NCBI GenBank assembly: GCA_037783415.1 | Contig: JAZGTN010000064.1 | Coordinates: 930,001-994,000 of the forward strand | Length of the DNA: 64,000 nucleotides | Source of the DNA: Leptasterias polaris | Lineage: Eukaryota; Echinodermata; Asteroidea; Forcipulatida; Asteriidae | Direction of reading: 5' to 3' | Shown: positions 51,434-62,689 of the stretch, one piece after another | How positions within the stretch are numbered: position 1 is the first letter of the stretch | Layout: every line of letters starts with the position of its first letter | Made by a program: the position numbers and the translations under genes | The notes under the pieces: model-generated | What the model was told of the DNA's origin: nothing | Database searches by the model: none | The model's input: the letters and a program-made list of their open reading frames with translations, nothing else

Positions 51434-52051
51434 TCACAGTTTTTGTCCCGTCAGTTTGTTGGTCGATGATGAGATCAGTGTGCTCCGGCGAGGCAAGTTG
51501 CACTGGCGGAGCCGTCCACAACGGCGGAACAGTGTGCACTGATGAAGCCTTCCACGTGTTGACGTGTTGGAGGTGTTGAGGGACAAAGCAGCTGGATCCG
51601 GGCTGGAAAAACCATCGCAACCACGAACCGCAATCCCAACGGCAAACGCCATGCAGGGCAAGATCGAGGGACTCGGGACCACATCAACAGTAGGGCAATC
51701 ACCGCTCGCAACGGCCTCCCTACTTGTGGTCTCCGCATCCACACAACAAAGCCCAACATCAGCGCCAGCCACGGGACCGCGGGACGGGTTTGCGCGGCGT
51801 TTACCTGCACTCCGATCCTCACTGATGGCTAAGTCGCCACTACTCCACGTCGCTTCCAAGTTGGCAATCGTTTTCTCGAAGCATCTTCTGTGGTACGCAC
51901 CAACGACTGGTTTCGTGTCCCAAGGATTCTTTCCATACTCAGGTGAGGAAATAGCTGACTCAAAAATCTGCCGTGCCAACTCCCGAATGTCACTCATTAA
52001 TCCGAAGATGGCGTCCACGATATCAGCCGACGATGTGTACTTCGTCGTCAT
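51434..52051 (-). CDS. ORF of the LTR element, unknown (gag position)
   Basis: 205 codons starting 57 bp after the 5' LTR, where gag would lie. It reads MTTKYTSSADIVDAIFGLMS and HRRCFEKTIANLEATW near the N terminus, helix-like, then becomes basic and serine-rich. I recognise no gag, zinc-knuckle or enzyme motif. A second frame (50553-51620) overlaps its end and is largely made of the 24-bp repeat below. The two could be parts of one shifted frame or the first may be a real protein; not decidable here. Confidence 0.4.
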   Translation of the reverse strand: MTTKYTSSADIVDAIFGLMSDIRELARQIFESAISSPEYGKNPWDTKPVVGAYHRRCFEKTIANLEATWSSGDLAISEDRSAGKRRANPSRGPVAGADVGLCCVDAETTSREAVASGDCPTVDVVPSPSILPCMAFAVGIAVRGCDGFSSPDPAALSLNTSNTSTRGRLHQCTLFRRCGRLRQCNLPRRSTLISSSTNKLTGQKL

Positions 52052-52108
52052 ATTTCAGTCGTGTTCAACATTGAATTGAGTCAAAAATATCCCACTAGCT
52101 GCCACCAT

Positions 52109-52547
52109 TGTAACGTACTTCCAACAGGTCCTTGTTTGCTCTGCAGCCAAACGCAGACAGAAAACAAACGAAAACTCAATTCGGTTCAATGTGAAACACA
52201 CCGATTTATTTATCTTCCAAGAACGACAACTTGTTCATGCTCACTCACTGAACTCAACATCTGGTCTGTCTAACAACTATCATGCACAACACATCGCTAG
52301 AAAAAGGCGCCAAAACAACGCATCCTGCCAGCGGACCTGGATAATCTCTTAGCTTTATACAATTTGTAATACATTGTAATACATCATCAAATGCGCGCGA
52401 TAATTCGTCCAATCACTGTACAGTTTACACAAAGTTCAGGCCAGCTGCCTTGGGAGCGTTGTCCTTCCATGATCCGACGGGGCCACTCCAGCGCACCCGG
52501 CGGGGCTTTCGTCCTATACACAGAGCGTACAGTTCGTGTTCGTTACA
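52109..52547 (-). repeat. 5' LTR (element on minus strand)
   Basis: Begins TGTAACGTACTTCC and ends GTTCGTTACA on the + strand, 439 bp. Differences from the partner include ACTTCC/ACTGCC, GCGGACC/GCGCACC and CTGTACAG/CTTTACAG. Confidence 0.9.
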
Positions 52548-52619
52548 GTATGTTAGAAGTCTGTAGCATTTTGCAATCCAAAGTTATACCCTAATTTGCA
52601 TACAAATTCTTGTCATTTT

Positions 52620-54260
52620 GGTCAAATTAGGTTCAATTCAATTCAATTCAATTCAATTCAATTTATTGTTCGTCATATGAAAACACATGAAATTTGTTTT
52701 CCATTGTACAGCATTTTAAAAAATTACATAAAAACTACACCAAGTACATCAAAAATAGACACAATGAAAAGGAGAGAGACATAAAAAACAGGAAGAGTCA
52801 AAAAGGTTGTACAAATTATCTGTTAAAACTACTGTTAAAACTATAGATGGCACTTGGTATGAAGGAATTTTTGAATCTGTTTGTTTTAAGGCCTAGTTGT
52901 CGAATCCTACCTGATCTATTGGTTACAATCACTGAGTGAAGAGGATGTGTGCTGTCAGTCATAATACAATTAAATTTTTTCATAAGGCTGCTATCTACCA
53001 ACTTCTGAAGGCTCTCCATGTCAGCACCTATGATTCTGCTGGCGTGTTTAACAATACGTTGAAGTTTCTTCCGGTTTTGAACAGTCAGGGAATTAAACCA
53101 AGCGATTGAACAGAAAGTTAATAAAGATTGAATAGTGCTCTGATAAAACAATGTTAAAATTCTAGTGTTCACATTAAAATATTTGAGTTTCCTTACGAAA
53201 TGTAAGCGCTGGTTGGCTTTTTTATAAACCCTAGAGGTGTTGGAATTCCAGTTCAATTGGTTATCGACTACTGTGCCAAGATATTTGTACTCGCTTACAA
53301 TTTCAACAGACACATCATTAATTTTAATTGGTAGCATGATCTGTTTGTTTCTTTGAAAATTAAAAACCATTTCTTTCGTTTTTTGAACATTGAGGACTAA
53401 ATGATTTTTGGCACACCAATTAGCAAATTGATTAATGTTATTTCTATATTCTGATTCATCATTGTCAGCAATCAAACCTGTCAGTACTGTATCGTCAGCA
53501 TACTTGATTAAAAAACACGAGTCACTTTGTACATTAAAGTCACTTGTAAATAAGGAGAACAAAAGGGGCGATAACACACAACCCTGGGGAACTCCAGTAC
53601 TAAGGATTGTTGTATCAGAGTTCACACCAGCGACTCTTACTCTTTGTGGGCGCTGAGTTAGGAAATCGTTAATCCACAGGGACAACTTAGGGCTAACATT
53701 CAAGTGATGTAACTTTTGTAACAAAGACTGTGGTCTAATAGTATTAAAAGCCGAAGACAAATCTAAAAACAGTGAGCGGACATAAGTTTTACCATTGTCA
53801 AGATGACCATAAATGTTATGAAGTAATGTTACCATAGCATCATCCACACCGCGGTGTGGACGATATGCAAACTGAAAGGGGTCCTTTGTCTCTCTTGTTT
53901 CACAAAGTAGGAGACTTCTGACATTTTTTTCAAAGCACTTCATCACAATAGGTGTCAATGCAACTGGTCTATAGTCATTTAGAACATGTGGCTGAGGAAT
54001 TTTGGGAATTGGACTAATGACAGAGGATTTCCAAAGTTTAGGAATTGTGTGGGTGTTCAAAGACCATTGAAATAGTCGTTGAAAGACTCCTGCGAGCTCT
54101 CTGTAACACCCTTTCAAAGTCTTACCAGAAATTCCATCTGGACCGACAGCTTTGTTTGTCCTAATAGATTTAAGTACATTTTCAACTTGGCAGGCTGTGA
54201 GAACAATGATATCATTAGAGTTTGAGTTTGAATTTCTACAAGATAAGTCTAAACATAAAT
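52620..54260 (-). mobile_element. 5'-truncated LINE, minus strand
   Basis: Reverse transcriptase part of a CR1/Rex1-like non-LTR element, with a 3' tail of GAATT repeats (ATTCAATTCAATTCAATTCA on the + strand, 52631 on). Starts about 4.2 codons-hundred into a normal ORF2: only the segment from the KSIRTNKAVGPDGIS motif to the end is present, so it is truncated at the 5' side near 54260. Confidence 0.85.
52816..54117 (-). pseudogene. LINE reverse transcriptase fragment, open
   Basis: 433 codons without interruption (open also upstream to about 54240). Motifs in order: VISPIPKIPQPHVLNDYRPV, LFLDLSSAFNTI, GVPQGCVLSPLLFSLFTSDF, FLIKYADDTVL, then LNVQKTKEMVF, YKYLGTVVD and the C-terminal SLLTFCSIAWFNSLT. 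The uninterrupted frame suggests a young copy, but lacking its endonuclease it cannot move by itself. Confidence 0.88.
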
Positions 54261-55100
54261 TTGTGTAAGCTAAGGTTAAGGAGAAACAGCCTTGTAACTT
54301 TACAGTGTATTTTAAAGTATTTTAATACAAAGTTCTTATGAAAGTCCCTATAGCAACGAGAACGTTCCTATTAGATTATTTGTCTGAAACTTTCACCAAT
54401 TGTTTGTTATGACTATTTTAAGTTCAAAATATTTTTTATTTCATTTAGTGCACTATATCGCCTTTTTTTAAAGACTAATTTGCATATTGTGCTATTCCTT
54501 ATCTTTTTCGCAAATTTTTAAATAGCCAACACACACACTTGAGCATAAGAAGATTTTAGACCAGTTTTGTTACTTAAAACAAATGCCAACTGGACTTTTT
54601 AGAAAAACTTGTGAATGTAAACTCCGTGAATGACTTAGCGCATACTTTCTTACTTTTACTAGAAAGCCGCGCGGACGTGACGAAATAAACCAACGAAAGC
54701 TCATTGTCTGGCAATGTATCGTATGGGGTGTAATTAAACAAAATAGACCTGCTTTTACTCGTGCTGTTGTTAAAACTATGAGTCCCTCGGTGATCCCCAG
54801 AGCGGTCTGTTTTCCCTCGGCTTCACCTCTGGAAAATAGAGCGCTCCTGTGATAAGGGAGTCGCAGTTTTAACCAAAGCACTCGAAGCAATCAGCATTAA
54901 TTATCTAATATTTTTATAATTATTAATATTTCACTCGGTTAACTTCAGCATATTGCTATTAACAAAACACTGGTGAAGACATTTGAACAACCAAATTGCA
55001 CTACTAACAGAAAATGGGCTACTCTGAACAACATAAAAGAGGCTTTTGGGGAACATACTAAACATATTGATTTATCTTATAGAAATCAAAAAGGGATTGC
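54261..55100. other. Mostly featureless; dispersed repeat copy B at 54748-54895
   Basis: CCTGCTTTTACTCGTGCTGT, GAAAATAGAGCGCTCCTGTG and AGTCGCAGTTTTAACC parallel the sequence at 33168-33300. Otherwise AT-rich without coding signal. Confidence 0.45.
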
Positions 55101-55107
55101 CTCGCAC

Positions 55108-55338
55108 GGACACAATGGGGCGGACACAATGGTTCTACGGACACAATGGGCGGACACAATGGTTTGTAGGACCAATGGGGCGGACACAATGGTTTGATTG
55201 TAGGACACAATGGGAAGGAAACACTGGTTTGTAGGACACAATGGAGCGGACACAAGGGTTTGTAGGACACAATGGGGCGGACACAATGGTTCAAAAATGT
55301 CGTCGGACATAATGGTCCTTGTAGGTCATAATGGTGCG
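55108..55338. repeat. Degenerate short repeats of GGACACAATGG
   Basis: About twelve occurrences of (GGACACAATGG)-like words with spacers such as TTTGTA and GGC. No fixed period; it looks like a decayed minisatellite. Confidence 0.7.
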
Positions 55339-55339
55339 T

Positions 55340-57430
55340 AACAGACGTCCAATACGTCAACGTGTGATGACACTGAGATCTAGCGCACACATAGATCCTT
55401 CTTATTTTTAAATATTTAAAAACAAACACAAACATTAAAAGACAACAAACCTTTCCACCCGACACTTTGAAAAGTCTTTTTAAAACCTTCTAAACCACGT
55501 GGTCGACTCTGTGTAGACACATCAATCTTGTCCGTCCCGTTCGGACAAACGGGCGGGGGAAATTTATAATACAAAGCCTCAAAGGTGTCTTATTCCATCT
55601 TGAGGCGGAACACAATTCCGCATAATGTGCGTCCACCATTTCCGCCATTTTGAGAGTCAATTCCTTGTCGACTTCCAAAACGGCAGACATATAGGCGCGT
55701 AAAAATGCGGTGCGCGTCTTGTGACTCCTGTGGAGAAACGATTACTTACTTTGGTATTAAATGAAGAATTTTGACGAGTAACGAGAGTTGTCGAACCCAG
55801 GATTTATTGAACAAGTTTAATATTTTTAAGTTGACAGAAGTTCGTCAATTAACGAAATTTAGAGTTCTGATATTTATATCGGAGAAAAGAAAGAAGAGAC
55901 ACTCATGTTTATTTTCGTTAAAAGAATTAGAGTCTATTGCATACTGTAGTGGATATTAAAATCTTGTGAAAGTATAACCGCCGCGAAAATATAATTGTTA
56001 TAACAAATAAAGAAAAGTTGTAAATAGTAATATAGTATTCGTTGATTTCATGCTGGGCGCATGGCATGTGCATAGTTTACATGTTTCGTTTGAAACCACG
56101 TTTGAAACCACACATCGCTAGTGTGTGCGACAACGCTGTAACTTTGGAGCATGTAGGGATAGTATACAAGTATTGATGAACTTTATTACTTTGCTTGAGC
56201 TTGACCATTGATATACATGTATATGTGCATGTATGCTTGGTGATTGTGTGCACTTAGGTGACTAATACATTTTTGACCGAAAGGTAGGGTTTGACCCAAG
56301 TGTCTGTGTCGTAGGCGAATGCCTGAACCATCGTAACTTTCTAACAGTAAAAGAAACAAACACAAAACAAGTCCATAGTCATTTACTAATGTATGATGAT
56401 GAGGTGCTACCAGACAGGCCATTCTTTTATTAACTTTATTAATATTATAAAATGTACCCGGCAGGTTGTAATTGTAATTTAACTAAATTTAGTCCACAAT
56501 ACAAATTACGTCACTGTGAAGTCACAAGCGCTCCAAGTACATAAAATACAACCTTAATGAAAAACAAATTAAATTCATGTTTCCTGAACAAACAAAAATG
56601 CTAGGTCAAATTTTTTTCCGATTTGACACGGAAATTTAGATTTAAATTTTAAATAGTTGTTTTTATTAGAATTTAGAATTTTATAGACTTTCAGTTCAGG
56701 CATCGCGGAAATAATCTGCCAATGAAAAGTGGTAGTTAGTGAAAACTAAAAATGAATCCTGACATTATCTCATGTACAAACTATTTTACATGTACATGAC
56801 CATGGTATATGCAAACATTTGTGTATGTTTTTCGTTTTGAAACGGAATCATCTGCAAAAATTCGTTCAGAAAGAGGGGGGAAAAATGCTTCGGAAATATC
56901 GGTGGACATGCAACTTCGATAATATTATTTTGCGTTATTTTTTAGGGAAAAAACCAATGTGACATTTTGGTTTTAAACATGCCTCTACTTGACTTCGTCT
57001 GCCGGATGGAACATAAAGTACAAAAATATAACATCAAAGTTACTGAGTATACAATACTTAATACACAATACCTAATACGCATCAGTGTAAGGGGAAAAGC
57101 CAAATTATATTCTTTATCACCAATGCAAAGTTAAAAATTTATTAAATCAGAGTAGGGGTTACGACCATTTTGTGTGCGTAGAATTTTGGTATAAGCTCTT
57201 ATCTTCAGTTCGGTTCAGTTCAGTTCAGTTCAAGGTATTTCCACTCAATCAGTTTGCTTACACATTAATACATTTATATTATGCTTTACACATTGTATTT
57301 TGGTATCCAGAAAGGCAACAATGATAACTCAGGTGTTCCACCCACGTCAATCACTCCAATTACCAGTCTCAATTCTGTTACTTTTTTCGACTCAAGTCTT
57401 GCTAATAATTATAAATACCTGAATCACAGC
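55340..57430. other. Intergenic; SINE fragment at 57035-57140
   Basis: AT-rich. 57035-57140 (ACTGAGTATACAATACTTAA, then AAGCCAAATTATATTCTTTA and CACCAATGCAAAG) is a third, diverged copy of the SINE body seen at 1-204. TTCAGTTCAGTTCAGTTCA forms a short pentanucleotide run at 57207-57232. Confidence 0.5.
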
Positions 57431-57432
57431 TT

Positions 57433-57705
57433 TCATAGTTTCCGATAGTGCAATTTTGCGAATAAATCATTCATTGACGTTCTAATAGATAGCAGACAAT
57501 CAGCTGCCAAGGCCCACGTCACAGAACCATTGAGCAAGAACCCAGCAAATAGTAAGATAACAATAGTAATAATAAAGGTAGTCAGAACTTTGTCGCGCAC
57601 AATCTGACATAAATTACTGAAAATATTAACATGATTTTTGGGAACTGAAAGGTATCGAAATACGAGAAACACCAACACAACTATATTGCACAATAAATCT
57701 GCCAT
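57433..57705 (-). CDS. Small hydrophobic ORF, hypothetical
   Basis: 90 codons with a favourable start context (GAGG before ATGG). It would carry two hydrophobic segments (LLCNIVVLVFLVF and TFIITIVILLFAGFLL). No family recognised and no neighbours support it; it may be chance in AT-rich DNA. Confidence 0.2.
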   Translation of the reverse strand: MADLLCNIVVLVFLVFRYLSVPKNHVNIFSNLCQIVRDKVLTTFIITIVILLFAGFLLNGSVTWALAADCLLSIRTSMNDLFAKLHYRKL

Positions 57706-57709
57706 CCTC

Positions 57710-59390
57710 GTAAAATTCTGTCATTCATTTACGTTTAAATAGACAGAAATTAGTGAAGATTAACTTCTATATCCATTTCTATGAACGTGTAAATTAATTG
57801 AATTAATTAAATAATCAATCTTTAATTAATAGCAGTTAATGCTAACATTTTATTTTCTAAAATGTCTATTACGTATTCTCAGAACTAAAGTGCAAGACAC
57901 AGACTACAGTTTTTTAACAATAATTCTTTTAAAAATATATTTTAATATCGAAACAAACACAGAAAACACATTTTGAACCATTGAGTCGCTATCTTTACCA
58001 AACAAACTAAAACTAAAACAGAACAGTAGTTACGGGGAATGAGACAGAACTATACTTAATTTTGTTTACGTTTATAAACCTCATAACCAGTCACCCAAAT
58101 CTCTCAATTTCAAGAATATTTTAGAACACTAATTTGTAAAACTTAAAATTAACGCACTTTAGAGAAAACAGCGAAGTCATTTCGGCCTCATGTTTTTACT
58201 CATCTTTTAAAAATATCATATTTTTAACATTTTCTTCAAAAGCGGCAGTATCCTATAAGCAGACACAATTATTCCCCATGCTGATTTGTATCATTATTAA
58301 ATTTATAAAGTATAGTATCGGCCTATTGTCATGAGTTTTGGATCCGATAAGGGGGATCTGTCTCCTATTTTAGAAAGACACTTTCAGATCACAAAACTGA
58401 ATTCCTTGATTGAACTTGCAGTTCAGAAAGATCGTCCACCGTTTACAGCGGTACTGTGTATACAGCCATCGTCATTTACTACAATAAGTCTGACATTCTT
58501 ATGTGCCAGATTTTTGTGTGTGTAACTATTTCTGCTTTTTTGTGTGAAGAAACGACCATTAACATGTTGAGCATCTTGTCCGGTTTTTTCACGTTTGATT
58601 AATAGGAAAATAGTGCAAAGTTTTAACTTTAAAAAACATGTTGATGGCACAAAGTTTGGATTTCAGAACAGAGGTTCTGGTCACTGCGGATCTTGCCCAG
58701 TCTAGAGGTAAACGGGAATTAGAGTCAAAATAGGAGATCGAAATACATAGTCTATCAAAAACATATGACGTAGGGCCTACAAACAACTACTAGTTTGTTT
58801 TAAAAACAGACAGGAAATATTTCTCTTGTTGAACATGAACATGAATTTCATGATAATTGCTAATCATGAACATGATAATTGCTAATCCGTTTCTCTGTCT
58901 TCCATAACACTCTGATTGGTTTAGTCCTCCAACTCTGCTGTGCACGGATGCATGATGCCCCCATCTAAAAAGTATGTAGTCATTTCACCCTTTCCCTGCA
59001 ATAAAAAGAGCATATTAAAACTACAACGTTTACCAAAGTTCCAAGAAGAATAAAACTACTCAGGTAAGTTATTAATTTATAAATTATTATATTCAGTTAT
59101 TAATAGTTTAATCCAGCCCTAATTTAGTGCAAGGCAATGACTATTCCAATAGATTTACGCAAAAGAGCTACATTAAATGATAGAGGTCGAATCTGTCGTT
59201 TAAACAGGAAGAGGTGATCAGGGGTTAGTTGGGGTGAATTGGTCCTATGAGCACGCGTATACGTCAACCCACCCCAGCGCCTTTGTTTCCCACATAACAA
59301 GAGATATGCAAACCAACATTCGAAAATGTTATAGGTTTTTCCTGTCATTTTAGGAATGTGCAAAACGCCTCTAAAGTGTCCTTGTTTATA
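57710..59390. other. Intergenic, nothing recognised
   Basis: AT-rich; contains a short duplicated ATGAACATGA/TAATTGCTAATC segment at 58834-58888. No coding signal. Confidence 0.4.
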
Positions 59391-59392
59391 CC

Positions 59393-59987
59393 TGTTCTGG
59401 CCTCAAGACTGTTGGCCCACTGGTTTACTTATCTGGCGCCCTCTTGTGTTGATTGCTACGCAGCCATTTTGCAATCCTTGTGATTCACAATAGTAACCCG
59501 TTTCCTTAAGAAGTGCAGTTTGCCTCGATAGGTCTATTGCTGTTTTGTTTGCCCTTCTCAAAGCACAATCTGTAAGTTTCCCTTATTCTGTATTTTCTAA
59601 ATATGTCATATTGCTAGCTCATTGATTGCCTTCCTTTGAGTCTGGTTTATTATCGAAATTGGGGTTTGTCATGTATGTTTACTTGACCTCATGTACTTTT
59701 ACATGTCTGCATATTTTACATGTGTTTACGTGTATCATGTCATGACTGGGTTATTGTGCACTTCAAGTATGGTTCTTGGAAGGATTTCAAGTGCTCGTCT
59801 TTACATTTGCCGTCCATTTTGGATATTGTATTCCCTATTTGCACCCAGTTCATTCTTATAAACTCTGTATTCTCTGTATTTGTTTATTTACAGTTTCACT
59901 CTTTCCATTAAAACGATTGAAGAAGTTCAATTCTGTCTGTCTACTTTTGGGACCTGTGTTTAACCTCTGCATAGCTACATAACAACA
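59393..59987 (+). repeat. Candidate 5' LTR of BEL/Pao element
   Basis: Bounded by TG and CA, ends about 90 bp before the gag start. No partner available for comparison. Confidence 0.4.
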
Positions 59988-60077
59988 TGTAGTGAGGGCA
60001 GAGGAGTGAAAAGATTAGCACCACACCTCAAGAGCATCTTCATCCACTAGCATCGCACTGCAACACTGCCTTACAAA

Positions 60078-61010
60078 ATGTCATCTCCCCCGAGATCTGA
60101 TGTTTCACAAAACTTAGAGGTACGTTCAGAGTGTGGACCCTCTCCCTCATCCTCTTTACGATGCTCGACCAGGTCCAACGTCAGCTTGGCTGCAGCAGAG
60201 GCACGCGCTAAAGCAGAGGCCGCACGCGCGAGAGCTGATTACACCAGGCGTCAAATCGAGATGAAGGTGGAACGTGCACGACTTGACGCAAACAACCCGC
60301 TCAGGATGACCCCAACAAACACTTGTATCCACGAAATGGTGCTGTTGAGGCTCAAGTTCCCTTAAATCCTCAACCTCCCCAGAATTCTCCCAACTGTTAT
60401 GCTACACCCCCCAGCAAGCTGCCTTACCAAGCCCTTTTCCACACACTCTGTACTACACAGGTGTAGCTGGCCGACCATATGATACCACCGGCAGGACAAA
60501 CCGATTTCCACCCAACCATTCAGATATCTCTGACCTCACAGCTCATCTCGCTCGACGAGACCTCCTGACAGCTGGACTCAAAGTTTTTGACATTCGGCCT
60601 GAGAACTATCTTTCATGGAAAGCCAGTTTCCGCAACGTGACGCAAGGACTGAACTTTAAACCGAGTGAGGAGCTGGATCTCACTCATTAGACGGTCTGAA
60701 CATGGTGTGGAAGAGGCTGAATAAGAAATACGGGTCTCCAGAAGCCATTGAGGTATCTCTCTTCTCACGTTTAGAGAACCTTCCTAGGATAGGGAATAAA
60801 GACTATCCAAAACTGCAAGAGCTAGCAGACCTTCTCACAGAAGTGAGCGCAGCAAAGTTCGAAAGCATACTACCTGGACTTAGCTTCTTGGACACTGCCA
60901 GGGATAAACCCGATTGGTGAAAAGCTCCCTCACTATCTTCAGGATATTAAGTGGGTGACCAAGGGATCAATGTACAAGAAGGCACATGGTGTCCCCTTCC
61001 CCCCTTTACG
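60078..61010 (+). pseudogene. BEL/Pao gag, frameshifted
   Basis: Capsid precursor region. First frame MSSPPRSDVSQNLEV with an alanine/arginine-rich helix ARAKAEAARARADYTRRQIE. Then in another frame LTAHLARRDLLTAGLKVFDI and RPENYLSWKASFRNVTQGL, then MVWKRLNKKYGSPEAIEVSL in a third, and finally KLPHYLQDIKW in a fourth. Between SEELDLTH and LNMVWKR the segment is shorter than in relatives, implying a deletion near 60685. Not functional. Confidence 0.82.
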
Positions 61011-61044
61011 TACTTAGTCGACGTAGTGTGACAGTGATCATCAT

Positions 61045-62122
61045 TTGTCTGCGCTCCATGATGGGTCACCACCTTGGACAAAAAACAATTTTACGCCTTC
61101 GGAGAACCACGGCGAGGAGCAAACTTGTACAGAGCCTCCTGTCACCACCACTACTTGCACGGAGGTTTGCGGAAAGGCTCTTTGGGAAAAATCATGCTCA
61201 AAGATATGTCTTGCCAATGTATACCCAGAAAATAAACCTGAAAAGATGAAACATCCCCGTACGTACTCCACACATGTTCTGGAACAACAGGCGCTCATGG
61301 GAGGCGAGCCAGCGGCTTCGTAATACAGTCATCAGATGGAAAGGTCCAGTTGTCCTTGCCACCACTCATAGAATGTGATTCTTTTCCAAACAATCGTGAT
61401 GAAATTCCAACCCCTGAAGCTGTGAGTCACCATCCCCACCTGAAGAATATTGCTCACTTGATTCCCCCGCTTGACCCATCAGCTGAGATCCTTCTACTGC
61501 TAGACAGAGATGTCATACAGGCCCACAAGGTTCGCAGTCGATCCAACGGACCCCACGACGCTCCCTACGCTCAACGCTTGGACTTGGGTTGGGTTGTTGT
61601 GGGAGATGTGTGCCTCCAAGGGGCTCACAAGCCAGCTGTGAACACCTTCAAAACCAGCATTCTCGACAACGACGTCCTAGTTACTTGACGCCATGCCAAA
61701 ACAGAATCTACGTGAAAGAAACATGCACAAACAAAGGTCTCAAGAGACACCAACCTGACAGTATCGGCTCAGACATATTCATTGAGTCTCCTGAAGACTA
61801 CAAAAGGGCAGCATCAGTTGAAGACGACATGTTCATCTCCATCATGAATGAAGAATTTGTCAAAGATGATGGAAACAACTGGGTGGCACCACTTCCCTTT
61901 CGTTCTCCCCGTCAGCTTCTACCCAACAACAGACAACATGTCTTCAACCGACTCATGTCTCTTCGTCGTACGCTACTCAGGAGACCTGAGATGAGGGACC
62001 ACTACGTGGACTTCATGAAGAAGATTTTTAGCAATGGTCACGCGGAACAAGCTCCTCCACTCCAGCCAGGCCAAGAATGTTGGTATCTACCAAGTTTCGG
62101 TGTGTATCACCTTAAGAATGTA
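61045..62122 (+). pseudogene. BEL/Pao pol part 1: Cys motif, protease, start of RT
   Basis: CTEVCGKALWEKSCSKICL suggests the Cys-rich end of gag. It continues through a shift into LPPLIECDSFPNNRDEIPTP and EILLLLDRDVIQAHKVRSRS, the Pao aspartic-protease segment, and RLDLGWVVVGDVCLQGAHKP. After another shift (near 61670): WVAPLPFRSPRQLLPNNRQH and RPEMRDHYVDFMKKIFSNGH lead into the reverse transcriptase, which is cut after FGVYH by the LINE insertion. Confidence 0.85.
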
Positions 62123-62124
62123 TG

Positions 62125-62668
62125 AAAGTACATCTAGAAAAATTAAAATTATTTATTTATTTTTAAAACTCTGGTTGGCAGACGTGGCATCTCAGCAAAA
62201 TTGTCCACCCCTTAAAGGAAAGCTCGACCACCCCAGACCTCAGTGAATCAGGTAGTTCCTCCCAATAACGAGCAAAGACATTCACTGAAGAGCAGTGAAG
62301 TCTCTGCGTACGAGCTCTGAGGTGGTCAAACCTAACAGTCTCAGTGTGCCGACCATTTACTGAGATAACACGCCTGACCACATCACACTGAATAAAACCA
62401 TACAAAACTTTTGTTACATAACTTAACAATAAAAACTTTCTCCTGGAGCTAAGAGAAGACCAGTTAAGGAGTTTAAGACGGCTTTCATAATTCATTTCCA
62501 TCCTTCTCTGCCCAAGTATCATTCTGGTGGCACGCCGCTGAACTTTTTCAATTTTGTTAATATGATTTATAGTGTAAAGATGCCACACTGGTTGGCCATA
62601 CTCTAGAATGGGCAATACAATAGCCTTGTAAAGGGCAAGTTTAGCTTTTTGACAAAGATCTCTAGCAA
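62125..62668 (-). mobile_element. LINE 3' fragment inserted in BEL/Pao pol
   Basis: Minus-strand frame 62163-62615 reads ILEYGQPVWHLYTINHINKI and KVQRRATRMILGQRRM, then RFDHLRARTQRLHCSSVNVF, the C-terminal domain of a CR1/jockey-type ORF2. AT-rich tail on the left (AAATAAATAAATAA on the - strand). Severely 5'-truncated. Confidence 0.85.
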
Positions 62669-62689
62669 CACTAAATCAGGGTCAAATCA

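Larger units (their letters stand above)
49773..52551 (-). mobile_element. Non-autonomous LTR retrotransposon
   Basis: Two direct 439-bp LTRs (TGTAACG...CGTTACA) enclose 1,893 bp. GTAT at 49773-49776 and 52548-52551 is a 4-bp target duplication. On the - strand the 5' LTR is followed after one base by TGGTGGCAGCTAGTGGGA, a primer-binding-site-like sequence, and the 3' LTR is preceded by AAGGAGGGGGCAA, a polypurine tract. There is no protease, reverse transcriptase or integrase, so it must depend on a relative. Seven LTR differences seen, about 1.6 percent, suggest a fairly recent insertion. Confidence 0.88.

Noticed and set aside
55490..55690. 66-codon - strand frame beginning MSAVLEVDKELTLKMAEMVD
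   Set aside because: Looks somewhat protein-like and could be a first exon, but nothing else of a gene is visible nearby, so I left it out of the annotation.
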